A stretch of DNA of 8,523 nt from JAFARE01 sp035566535 (GTDB taxonomy: Bacteria > Chloroflexota > Dormibacteria > Aeolococcales > Aeolococcaceae): the NCBI GenBank assembly GCA_035566535.1, contig DATMRA010000196.1, positions 1-8,523 of the forward strand. Reading direction: 5' to 3'. The notes beneath the pieces are model-generated. The model had not been told where the DNA came from. It was given only the letters and a program-made list of their open reading frames with translations, and ran no database searches. A program made the translations under genes and the position numbers. This document shows, one piece after another, positions 1-5,827 of the stretch (the stretch's first letter is position 1; the number at the start of each line of letters is the position of its first letter).

Positions 1-1321
1 CGAGACCGCCGTCGACCTGGTCGCTCGGGCGGAGGCCGCCCGCGTGCGGCATGTCGACCTGCAGTTCACCGACGTGATGGGCGCCGTGAAGACCGTGACC
101 ATCCCCGCCGCGCAGCTGCGCGACGCCGTCGAGCACGGCACCTGGTTCGACGGGTCCTCTGTGGAGTCCTTCGCGCGCACCGCCGAATCCGACATGTACC
201 TGGTGCCCGACCCGACGACCTTTCAGCTCCTGCCCTGGGCAGTCGAGCCGACGGCCCGGCTGATCTGCTGGGCAACGACGCCGGACGGCGAACCGTACCC
301 CGGAGACCCACGCGGCGCATTGGTTCGAGCGCTGCGCCGGGCAGAACGCCTCGGTTTCGACTATCTCGTTGGTCCGGAGATCGAGTTCTTCCTGCTCGAG
401 CGCGATGTCGACGGGAAGCTGGTGCGTCCGCCTCACGACCGCAGCTCGTACTTCGACTTCTCGACCGATCGCACCGTCGCGCTCCGCCAGGCAATGGTCA
501 GTGCGCTGCAGAGCCTCGGCATCGACGTCAACACCGCGCACCACGAGGTGGCCGGGGGCCAGCACGAGATTGACATCGGTGCATCACCCGCGCTCAAGGC
601 CGCTGACGACGTCGTCACCTTTCGCTATGCGCTGAAGGCGATTGCGCAGCAGGGCGGCCTCACCGCCAGCTTCATGCCCAAGCCATTCGACGGCGTGCCC
701 GGCAGCGGCATGCACGTGCATCAAAGCTTGATGCGCTCGGATGACGACGCCAACGCCTTCAGCGGTCACGATGACTACGGGCTCAGCGAGGACGCGAAAC
801 ACTTCATCGCCGGCCAGCTGCACCACGCGGCCGGCATCTGCGCGGTGCTCGCGCCGCTGGTGAACTCATACAAGCGGCTGGTGCCGGGCTTCGAAGCGCC
901 CATCTTCATCTCGTGGGCGCGGACCAATCGGGGCGCGCTGATCAGGGTCCCCCACGTCGGCCGGCCGGAGGCGACGCGCGTCGAGCTGCGCAGCCCCGAT
1001 CCTTCGTGCAATCCATACCTGGCGTTCGCCGTGATGCTGCGCTGCGGCCTCGACGGCATCGAGCGCCGCCTCCCGTTGCCGCCGCCCGTCGAGGAATCTT
1101 TATATGGGTTCGACGACATCGAGCTCGAGCGCCGCAATGTCGGAGTGCTGCCCGACAACCTCCGAGACGCCGTCGACGCGCTCGCGGCCGATGACGTCGT
1201 GATCGACGCGCTGGGTGACCACCTGGCAGAGCGCTTCATCGAAGCCAAGCGACTGGAGTGGCGTGAGTACCGCGGCCACGTGACGCCCTGGGAACTCGAG
1301 CAGTATCTCGAGCGTTTCTGA
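1..1321 (+). CDS. glnA: Glutamine synthetase, GSI-alpha type (5'-partial)
   Basis: Makes glutamine from glutamate, ammonia and ATP in the cytoplasm. The reading frame is open to the left edge. The first in-frame start candidate (GTG at 44) falls inside the usual N-terminal beta-grasp region, and the preceding codons (ending AEAAR) look coding, so the true start probably lies outside the window. Numbered from that GTG (425 residues), the catalytic set is complete: Asp36 in FDGSS, Glu112 and Glu114 (GPEIEF), Glu168 and Glu175 (HHEVAGGQHE), His224 (GSGMHVHQ), Arg278 (NSYKR), flap Glu284 (PGFEAP), Arg296, Arg301, and Glu314/Arg316 (ELRSPDP). Compared with the other synthetase here it lacks the roughly 25-residue insert and the LYEL adenylylation segment, and it ends in VTPWELEQYL. 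This is the GSI-alpha pattern of Bacillus and archaeal enzymes. Arg45 aligns with the Bacillus feedback-inhibition arginine (Arg62). A gamma-glutamyl-polyamine ligase is less likely because all glutamate-site residues are kept, but it cannot be excluded. Confidence 0.93.
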   Translation, partial: ETAVDLVARAEAARVRHVDLQFTDVMGAVKTVTIPAAQLRDAVEHGTWFDGSSVESFARTAESDMYLVPDPTTFQLLPWAVEPTARLICWATTPDGEPYPGDPRGALVRALRRAERLGFDYLVGPEIEFFLLERDVDGKLVRPPHDRSSYFDFSTDRTVALRQAMVSALQSLGIDVNTAHHEVAGGQHEIDIGASPALKAADDVVTFRYALKAIAQQGGLTASFMPKPFDGVPGSGMHVHQSLMRSDDDANAFSGHDDYGLSEDAKHFIAGQLHHAAGICAVLAPLVNSYKRLVPGFEAPIFISWARTNRGALIRVPHVGRPEATRVELRSPDPSCNPYLAFAVMLRCGLDGIERRLPLPPPVEESLYGFDDIELERRNVGVLPDNLRDAVDALAADDVVIDALGDHLAERFIEAKRLEWREYRGHVTPWELEQYLERF

Positions 1322-1328
1322 GGCCCAC

Positions 1329-2993
1329 GTGAGCGCTCCGACCGTCACCGTCAAGGATGTGTGGCGCAGCGTGCTCCCCGAAGGCAGCGAGTTGCTCGCC
1401 GGTGGCGCCGGACTGGAGCGCCGCGTGGAATGGGCGTGTGCACTTCGAACCCGGCCGCCGGCGTTCGATGCGGTGAAGGGGGGAGAGATCGCTTTCATCC
1501 CCGTGCGGAGCATTCGTCTGCTCGATGAGAGGCTCGACCTGGCACAGGTGATGACCAGCTTTGCTGAGAAGGGTGGCGTTGCCATCGCCGTGCTCGGCGA
1601 TGCGTCGGCGCAGAGCATCACCATCGCCGACCGGTTGATGATGCCGCTGTTCCGCCTGCCCGAGGCCGTGCACATCAACGACGCGCACCAAGCATGCGTG
1701 CGTTTCATTCTCGACCAGCGCACGCTGCTTCACGAGCGGGCGCAGGAGCTGCAGATGACCCTGATGCAGCTGGCGTTGAGCGGCGCCGGGCCGGCTGCGA
1801 TCGTTGAGCGACTGGCGGAGATCACGGCACTCACCACTGTGCTGCTGGACGAGCGAGGATCTGTGGTGCACGCCAGCGGTCCCGACGCTCAGCGCGCCAG
1901 CGACGCGATGGGTGCAGAAGTGCCCGCGCTGCGACGGTGGGGCGACACGGTGCCGCTGCTCGCGGCTGACCCTCCTGTGCGTGAGCTGGTCCTTTCGGGC
2001 GCAGACATGCACTGCGTTGCGAGTCCGATCCCGTCACGCGATGGTGTCGGCGGATTCGTGGCCGTCGCCGGTGCTGAGAATCAGCTCGACCAGATGGCGC
2101 GGCTCGCGCTGGCACGCGCCGCATCTGCGTGCGCGATCGAGCTCGACCGCGAACGAGCCGTGACCGAGACACGCGAACACCTCGAGGGTGAGTTCATCGA
2201 ATCCTTGCTCGGTGGCACGTACTCGTCGGAAGACGTGGTGGCCGAGCGCGCGCGCCGGCTCGGAGTTGAGATCGGCCAGTCGGTCGTCGTGTTCGCCTTT
2301 CGAGGCAATCGGGCTGACACCGCGTGGGCTGAAACCGCGCTGCGCGCAGCGCGCAACACGATTGCGCGGCGCGAGACGGACGCACTCGTCGCCGGCCACG
2401 AGGGCGCGGTGTGCGCGGTCGTCATCTCCGCAACCGCTCTCGGCGATGCGGTCACGGGACGGCTCGCCGAGGTGGTGCGTTCGGATGTGGCCCGAGCCAC
2501 CGGGGACGCAGCAACGTCAGCTGGAATCGGCCGCACAGGATCCGGCGCGGCGTCGGTGCGCGCCTCGTACCGTGAGGCGGAGCAGGCGCTTGCCATGGGC
2601 CGGAAGCTGCTCGGGTCGGGGATCACGTCCCACTTCACCAACCTCGGCTTGCACCGCTTGCTGTTCGCCGTCGCGCAGCACCAGGAGCTTGGTGACTTCT
2701 ACGACGACACGGTGGGAGCGCTGGTGGCCTACGACGCCCGTACGGGCGGGGATCTCATGGCGACGCTGAGCGCATTCTTCGCGTGCCATGGATCGCCAAC
2801 CGAGACCGCGCAACGCCTGCATCTGCACCGCAACACCGTCCTCTACCGGCTGCGGCGTATCGAAGAGGTGGGAAGCCTCAGCCTCGACGATGCTGCGACG
2901 CGCCTCAACCTCCATCTCTGCCTGCACATCCGCGACGTGTTGCAGGTAGCGGGAGGACGGCAGCGGGTTCCGGAGAACCGCGCCGCGAGTTGA
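1329..2993 (+). CDS. PucR/CdaR-family transcriptional regulator
   Basis: Probable DNA-binding regulator of nitrogen metabolism, 554 residues, the usual length for the family. Residues about 8-125 match the PucR N-terminal domain (TVKDVW at the start, GGEIAFIP near 51-58). Residues about 150-275 look like a GAF-like sensor region (VLLDERGSVVHASG at 171-184). Residues about 285-430 match the degenerate GGDEF-like CdaR domain, ending in ASYREAEQALAMGRKL. Residues about 475-538 are the C-terminal helix-turn-helix of the PucR/CdaR class (TETAQRLHLHRNTVLYRLRRIEE). The start is GTG at 1329, with TGAGG (1319-1323) overlapping the upstream glnA stop as ribosome binding site. The 7-base gap implies co-transcription and probable translational coupling with that synthetase. 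Known relatives control purine, sugar-acid or polyamine use. As I recall, PucR-like proteins have been linked to glutamine-synthetase-like genes in Streptomyces. The ligand and targets here are unknown. Confidence 0.9.
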   Translation: MSAPTVTVKDVWRSVLPEGSELLAGGAGLERRVEWACALRTRPPAFDAVKGGEIAFIPVRSIRLLDERLDLAQVMTSFAEKGGVAIAVLGDASAQSITIADRLMMPLFRLPEAVHINDAHQACVRFILDQRTLLHERAQELQMTLMQLALSGAGPAAIVERLAEITALTTVLLDERGSVVHASGPDAQRASDAMGAEVPALRRWGDTVPLLAADPPVRELVLSGADMHCVASPIPSRDGVGGFVAVAGAENQLDQMARLALARAASACAIELDRERAVTETREHLEGEFIESLLGGTYSSEDVVAERARRLGVEIGQSVVVFAFRGNRADTAWAETALRAARNTIARRETDALVAGHEGAVCAVVISATALGDAVTGRLAEVVRSDVARATGDAATSAGIGRTGSGAASVRASYREAEQALAMGRKLLGSGITSHFTNLGLHRLLFAVAQHQELGDFYDDTVGALVAYDARTGGDLMATLSAFFACHGSPTETAQRLHLHRNTVLYRLRRIEEVGSLSLDDAATRLNLHLCLHIRDVLQVAGGRQRVPENRAAS

Positions 2994-3014
2994 ACTCTCG
3001 CGAACACGACAAGA

Positions 3015-3054
3015 CGCCCAGCCTTGGCCCGGGGGCGGACCGGGGGGCTGGGCG
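3015..3054 (+). terminator. GC-rich hairpin after pucR-type gene
   Basis: A perfect 9-bp inverted repeat, CGCCCAGCC (3015-3023) with GGCTGGGCG (3046-3054), starts 21 bases after the regulator stop codon. The loop is 22 nt and G-rich. No T run follows, so it is not a canonical intrinsic terminator. Its position suggests it ends the glnA-regulator transcript or protects its 3' end, as U-less hairpins do in many high-GC bacteria. Confidence 0.5.
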
Positions 3055-3064
3055 CCACGTCGCG

Positions 3065-3104
3065 AGCGAGCAAGCCCCGCATGCTCGCTGAGGAAATACA
3101 GCGA
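3065..3104 (+). other. Pair of mutually exclusive hairpins
   Basis: AGCGAGCA (3065-3072) pairs perfectly with TGCTCGCT (3082-3089) around a 9-nt loop. The right arm overlaps TCGCTG (3085-3090), which can instead pair with CAGCGA (3099-3104) around an 8-nt loop. The two stems cannot form together. There is no T run. Alternative stems are common by chance in GC-rich DNA, so a switch role is only a possibility. Confidence 0.35.
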
Positions 3105-3141
3105 CGGGTTACAAGGGTCTGTACGAGCGCGCCGCCTTCTT

Positions 3142-3182
3142 GGACGCTTCCACTTGGGCTGCGCGCACAAGGTCGAGCGTCC
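3142..3182 (+). promoter_or_regulatory. Hairpin and dyad upstream of amt
   Basis: GGACGCT (3142-3148) and AGCGTCC (3176-3182) are a perfect 7-bp inverted repeat. Nested inside is an imperfect dyad, CTTG (3153-3156) with CAAG (3168-3171). The 19 bases 3153-3171 match the palindrome ahead of the second glutamine synthetase gene (5670-5688) at 15 positions. It lies upstream of the candidate amt promoter, so it is more likely an operator on DNA than an RNA leader. No binding protein can be named. Confidence 0.35.
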
Positions 3183-3203
3183 GCTCTTCGTGCGTCGCGC
3201 GTC

Positions 3204-3233
3204 TCGAAAGCGCGCGGTGACACCCGGTAGCCT
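3204..3233 (+). promoter_or_regulatory. Candidate amt promoter
   Basis: TCGAAA (3204-3209) and TAGCCT (3228-3233) are separated by 18 bases and resemble weak -35 and -10 boxes of a housekeeping promoter. Transcription would start near 3240, giving a leader of about 45 bases. Both boxes are imperfect. The choice rests on position ahead of amt and after the upstream hairpins. Confidence 0.35.
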
Positions 3234-3240
3234 CGTCTGA

Positions 3241-3261
3241 GCACCGGTCCCGGCACCGGGA
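3241..3261 (+). promoter_or_regulatory. Short dyad and direct repeat near the amt transcription start
   Basis: GCACCGG occurs twice (3241-3247 and 3253-3259), 12 bases apart. TCCCGG (3248-3253) and CCGGGA (3256-3261) form a 14-bp dyad with a 2-base centre. The centre is too small for a good RNA hairpin, which favours a DNA operator if it is functional. It sits just downstream of the candidate -10 box, where a repressor could act. Confidence 0.25.
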
Positions 3262-3274
3262 ATCGCCAGCTGAC

Positions 3275-3280
3275 AGGAGG
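3275..3280 (+). promoter_or_regulatory. Ribosome binding site of amt
   Basis: AGGAGG with a 6-base spacer to the GTG at 3287. It is a full-consensus Shine-Dalgarno and fixes the GTG as the amt start. Confidence 0.85.
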
Positions 3281-3286
3281 ATCCAC

Positions 3287-4765
3287 GTGCGCCGACGAAC
3301 CTACTTTCGCTTGGCCTTGTCACTCGCTGTGCCGGCCGCACTGTGGCCGCTCGGCGCCGGAGCTGCCGACAACACGGCCACGCAGGCCGCAGGCGTCGCA
3401 GCTGACACCGTCTGGGTGATTGTCGCGGCGTGCTTGGTTCTCTTTATGCAGGCCGGCTTCGCCATGCTCGAGGTCGGGTTCGCGCGCATGAAGAACGTGG
3501 GCACGGTGGTGGCGAAAATCGTCGTCAACCTGAGCATTGCGTCGATCGTCTACTGGGCGGTCGGATTCGCCCTGGCATTCGGGGCCGCACAGGGCTGGCT
3601 GTTCAACATCCTCGGCGCCACTGGTTTTGCTCCAACGTTCCATCCCGGCTCGGTCATCGACCTGCCCGCACTGGCGACATCAACCGCTCCCGCAGCCGCG
3701 AAGTTCTTCTTCGAGTTCGTGTTCTGCGCCGTGTCGCTCGCGATCGTCTGGGGCACGATGCTCGAGCGCACCAAGTTCATCGTCTACATCCTCTTCGCGA
3801 TTCCGTTCTGCGCACTGATCTACCCGTTGATCAGCCACTGGCTCTTCGGTGGCGGATGGTTGATGAGCATGTTCGGCTCGCAGGACTTCGCCGGCTCAAC
3901 CGTCGTGCACCTCACAGGTGCGACCGCGGGGTTTGCCGGTCTGCTGTTGCTCGGACCGCGCATCGGCAAGTACGGGCGCGACAAGAAGCCGAATGCGATC
4001 CCAGGGCACAACATGCCGCTGGCGCAACTGGGCGTGATCATCCTGTGGTTCGGCTGGTTCGGCTTCAACCCTGGCTCGACGCTCAACGCCACCAACCTGC
4101 ACTTTGCCGACATCGTGGTAACGACCAACCTGGCGGCGGCTGCCGGCGCGGTCGGAGCCATGCTGGCCATCTACAAGGTGCAGAAGTCGCTCGACGTCGG
4201 CATGATCGGCAACGGCGCGATCGCGGCCCTGGTTGCCATCACTGCGCCCTCCGGCTACGTCGAGCCATGGGCGGCGATCGTCATCGGCGCGGTGGCCGGT
4301 GTGATCGTGGTGTACGGCGTGCTGGCCATCGACAAGTGGCTCGACGACCCGGTGGGCGCGCTCAGCGCGCACGGGCTTGCCGGCATCTGGGGCACGCTGT
4401 CGTGCGGCCTGTTCACCGATCCGGCGCTGGCGAAGTTCAACGGCGTGGGCCAGGGCGGCCTCATCTACACGGGCAGCTTCAATCAGCTTGGCGCGCAGGC
4501 GCTGGCGGTGACGGTCGCCTTCTCGACGGTGTTCGTCCTCTCCTTCGGTGTCTTCTGGGCCATCAAGAAGACCGTCGGGCTGCGCGTCAGCGCGCGGCAC
4601 GAGCTGGACGGGCTCGACATCAGCGAGCACGGCATGTGGGGCTACCCGGAACACTTCATGCCGGTGCCCGGAGGGGCGTACATTCACCCCGACGCGCTGG
4701 CGGAGCCGGAACGACGGCGAGAAGAAGCCGCAGCTTCGTTTGCCGTCGCCGAGCATCAGCACTAG
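3287..4765 (+). CDS. amt: Ammonium channel, Amt/MEP/Rh family
   Basis: Inner-membrane trimeric channel that conducts ammonia; 492 residues. The GTG start is fixed by AGGAGG six bases upstream. Residues 1-27 look like a cleaved signal peptide (MRRR, a hydrophobic core, then GAGAA), as in E. coli AmtB, followed by about eleven hydrophobic segments. Signature residues by alignment with AmtB: Asp200 (QDFAGSTVVH), pore twin histidines His208 and His362 (LSAHGLAG), the outer recruitment-site Trp185 (SHWLFGGGW), and the aromatic gate regions around FVFCAVS (144-150) and WFGWFGFNPGS (254-264). The cytoplasmic tail from about residue 430 is long (SEHGMWGYPEHF, then an acidic/basic end). The tail of AmtB proteins is where PII contacts the channel. 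The PII gene follows 11 bases downstream, the classic amtB-glnK pairing, so nitrogen limitation probably induces both together. Confidence 0.96.
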   Translation: MRRRTYFRLALSLAVPAALWPLGAGAADNTATQAAGVAADTVWVIVAACLVLFMQAGFAMLEVGFARMKNVGTVVAKIVVNLSIASIVYWAVGFALAFGAAQGWLFNILGATGFAPTFHPGSVIDLPALATSTAPAAAKFFFEFVFCAVSLAIVWGTMLERTKFIVYILFAIPFCALIYPLISHWLFGGGWLMSMFGSQDFAGSTVVHLTGATAGFAGLLLLGPRIGKYGRDKKPNAIPGHNMPLAQLGVIILWFGWFGFNPGSTLNATNLHFADIVVTTNLAAAAGAVGAMLAIYKVQKSLDVGMIGNGAIAALVAITAPSGYVEPWAAIVIGAVAGVIVVYGVLAIDKWLDDPVGALSAHGLAGIWGTLSCGLFTDPALAKFNGVGQGGLIYTGSFNQLGAQALAVTVAFSTVFVLSFGVFWAIKKTVGLRVSARHELDGLDISEHGMWGYPEHFMPVPGGAYIHPDALAEPERRREEAAASFAVAEHQH

Positions 4766-4776
4766 AGGCAGAGGCG

Positions 4777-5145
4777 ATGAAGAAGATCGAAGCAGTGATC
4801 AGACCAGACCGGCTCCAGGCGGTGCAGGACGCACTCGACAAGCTGGGGACGTCAGGCCTGACGGTCACGGAGGTGCTCGGCTGTGGCCGCCAGCGCGGCT
4901 ACACCGAGACGTACCGCGGCGCCCGAGCCAACATCTCGCTGCAGCGCAAGGTGAAAGTTGAGGCGGTGGTGGTCGACAGCACGGCCGCTGCCGTCGCCGA
5001 CGCCATCGCCGGCGCGGCCAAGACCGGTGAGATCGGCGACGGAAAGATCTTCGTGATTCCCGTAGAGGACGCGATCCGTATCCGCAGCGGCGAGCGCGGC
5101 GAAGACGTAGTACGTCATTTGCAACCCGAACACTGGGGCCACTGA
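4777..5145 (+). CDS. glnK: PII nitrogen signal protein (GlnK/GlnB family)
   Basis: Trimeric signal protein of 122 residues, full family length, that binds ATP or ADP and 2-oxoglutarate and would gate the adjacent Amt. The start ATG is preceded by GAGG (4765-4768), overlapping the amt stop with an 8-base spacer. Conserved parts: MKKIEAVIRP at the N-terminus, TEVLGCGRQRG (31-41) with Gln39 for Mg-ATP/2-oxoglutarate, Tyr46-Arg47-Gly48 opening the T-loop tip, Lys58, the IGDGKIFV nucleotide loop (86-93), and Arg101/Arg103. The T-loop is atypical. Position 51, the tyrosine that GlnD uridylylates in E. coli or adenylylates in actinobacteria, is alanine, and position 49, the serine phosphorylated in cyanobacteria, is also alanine. 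The segment reads RGARANISLQRKVK. Signalling is therefore probably by ligand binding alone, or through another residue. Confidence 0.95.
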   Translation: MKKIEAVIRPDRLQAVQDALDKLGTSGLTVTEVLGCGRQRGYTETYRGARANISLQRKVKVEAVVVDSTAAAVADAIAGAAKTGEIGDGKIFVIPVEDAIRIRSGERGEDVVRHLQPEHWGH

Positions 5146-5184
5146 ATTCGCTCGTATCAACTGACGGCTAGGTCTGGACGCAGT

Positions 5185-5318
5185 GGACACGGGGCGCGAA
5201 AGGCGTCACGAGGCCGCGGTTGCCCCCGCGGCTGAGTGGAGCGGCAGCGGACGCCGCTAGGCGTTCGCGCAGCGGCAACTGAAGCGCCCCGTGTTCCGCT
5301 GCGGCCTAAACCGCAGCG
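5185..5318 (+). other. Candidate structured RNA between glnK and fdxA
   Basis: A dense set of inverted repeats that no gene explains. P1: bases 5185-5197 pair with 5284-5296, 13 bp with one G-U, enclosing 86 nt. P2: GCCGCGG (5213-5219) with CCGCGGC (5226-5232), 6-nt loop. P3: AGCGGC (5240-5245) with GCCGCT (5253-5258), which competes with GCCGCT (5253-5258) pairing to AGCGGC (5271-5276) and with ACGCC (5251-5255) pairing to GGCGT (5260-5264). P4: CGCTGCGG (5297-5304) with CCGCAGCG (5311-5318), 6-nt loop, directly abutting P1. It starts 39 bases after the PII stop and ends 35 bases before the fdxA -10 box. It could be an operon 3' end, an independent small RNA, a long leader or a palindromic repeat element. 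It does not match tmRNA, 4.5S RNA or a riboswitch class I know by eye. Confidence 0.45.
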
Positions 5319-5350
5319 CCAGCTGCTGAGGAAGCGGATCCAGGGGTGCT

Positions 5351-5359
5351 TGGTAGACT
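5351..5359 (+). promoter_or_regulatory. Extended -10 promoter of fdxA, probably leaderless
   Basis: TGG followed by TAGACT (5354-5359) is an extended -10 element (TGn plus a near-consensus hexamer). There is no obvious -35. The fdxA ATG at 5369 starts 10 bases after the last -10 base, about where transcription itself should begin, and no Shine-Dalgarno lies between. The messenger is therefore probably leaderless, as is common in actinobacteria. Confidence 0.6.
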
Positions 5360-5368
5360 GGTTGCGAG

Positions 5369-5659
5369 ATGACCTACATCGTCACCGAGACGTGCGTCGA
5401 CTTGAAGGATAAGTCGTGCATCGAGGTCTGTCCCGTTGATTGCATTCACGAGGTCGCCGAGGATCGGATGGTCTACATCGACCCGGATGAGTGCATCGAC
5501 TGCGGGGCGTGCGTCGACCCGTGTCCGGTCGACGCGATCTTCGCGGAGGAGGACGTGCCCACCGCCCAGGTGGCGTTCGTTGAGATCAACAAGGTCTACT
5601 TCAAGGACAAGGACACCGCCCGGACCAAGCTCGCCATGGTCAAACCGCCCGCGAGCTGA
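5369..5659 (+). CDS. fdxA: 7Fe-8S ferredoxin FdxA
   Basis: Small soluble electron carrier of 96 residues. The cysteine pattern matches the seven-iron ferredoxins of Azotobacter FdI and actinobacterial FdxA type. Cys9, Cys17 and Cys52 would hold a [3Fe-4S] cluster. Cys21, Cys42, Cys45 and Cys48 (CIDCGAC) would hold a [4Fe-4S] cluster. Cys25 corresponds to the free cysteine next to the clusters in FdI. Each half carries a CPVD segment (21-24 and 52-55). The C-terminal part (about 62-96) is the usual non-cluster extension of this group. The gene has its own promoter and no Shine-Dalgarno. Its place between the PII gene and a glutamine synthetase gene hints at a supply of reductant to nitrogen metabolism, for example a ferredoxin-dependent enzyme, but no partner is in the window. 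It may simply be a neighbour. Confidence 0.95.
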   Translation: MTYIVTETCVDLKDKSCIEVCPVDCIHEVAEDRMVYIDPDECIDCGACVDPCPVDAIFAEEDVPTAQVAFVEINKVYFKDKDTARTKLAMVKPPAS

Positions 5660-5668
5660 CCCCTTTTT

Positions 5669-5689
5669 GTTTGTGCGCCGCGCACAAGC
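5669..5689 (+). promoter_or_regulatory. Perfect palindrome between fdxA and glnA
   Basis: TTGTGCG (5671-5677) and CGCACAA (5681-5687) flank a 3-base centre, and the arms extend to 9 bp with one G-U pair. It begins 10 bases after the fdxA stop. A T run lies before it rather than after, so it is a poor intrinsic terminator on this strand. Its centre is about 42 bases upstream of the glnA -10 box, that is near -54, a typical activator site, and that promoter lacks a -35 box. Operator is the favoured reading; an fdxA 3'-end hairpin is the alternative. Confidence 0.45.
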
Positions 5690-5720
5690 AAGAGCGTCCG
5701 GCCCTGGGGTGCAGAGCCCA

Positions 5721-5726
5721 TAGAAT
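5721..5726 (+). promoter_or_regulatory. -10 box of the second glutamine synthetase gene
   Basis: TAGAAT is one base from the housekeeping consensus. The bases 17-18 positions upstream (CCGGCC region) do not resemble a -35 box, so the promoter may need an activator. The expected start near 5733 would give a leader of about 95 bases. Confidence 0.5.
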
Positions 5727-5761
5727 GGCCGCTCGCAAGCTCCTACCCTCGATCTCAAGAG

Positions 5762-5822
5762 CCGGTCCACGCCATCGACCTCCCAGCCGATCGTGGCCGG
5801 ATGCCACCGTCCCGGAAGGAGG
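5762..5822 (+). promoter_or_regulatory. Leader hairpin with loop complementary to the glnA Shine-Dalgarno
   Basis: CCGG-t-CCACG (5762-5771) pairs with CGTGGCCGG (5792-5800) with a one-base bulge. After a two-base bulge, ATCG (5774-5777) pairs with CGAT (5788-5791). That is 13 bp in all, closing a 10-nt loop (5778-5787). The loop holds CCTCC (5779-5783), the exact complement of GGAGG (5818-5822) in the ribosome binding site AAGGAGG, 17 bases downstream of the stem. The loop could form a pseudoknot that hides the site. No known riboswitch core is recognised. Confidence 0.4.
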
Positions 5823-5827
5823 AGCGA

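Noticed and set aside
3217..3232. GTGAC-N6-TAGCC ahead of amt as a possible actinobacterial GlnR box
   Set aside because: Only the first half fits the GTnAC-n6-GAAAC pattern, the second half does not, and no repeat of the box follows.
2517..3341. 274-codon minus-strand open frame across the regulator 3' end and the amt spacer
   Set aside because: Arg/Pro/Ser-rich composition with no recognisable motif. It overlaps the regulator's helix-turn-helix region and the amt start.
3896..4762. 288-codon minus-strand open frame opposite amt
   Set aside because: Antisense shadow of a high-GC coding frame. The translation is rich in Arg, His and Asp, matches no family I know, and amt is unmistakable.
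3430..4776. Long open frame running into the PII gene, as if PII had a 449-residue N-terminal extension
   Set aside because: It is the out-of-frame shadow of amt: the translation is Arg-rich and low-complexity with no domain. PII has its own ATG at 4777 with GAGG upstream and the standard MKKIEA start.
5301..5312. GCGGCCTAAACC resembling part of a cyclic-di-GMP riboswitch
   Set aside because: The match is just a hairpin loop. The other conserved GEMM segments are missing around it.
5185..5318. tRNA, 4.5S RNA or tmRNA gene in the structured spacer
   Set aside because: No cloverleaf or TpsiC-arm sequence, no GGAAG-type SRP loop with the GCAGC partner, and too short for tmRNA.
5669..5689. Intrinsic terminator of fdxA
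   Set aside because: The T run lies before the hairpin, not after it, so the canonical order is reversed on the plus strand. On the minus strand the run would be A.
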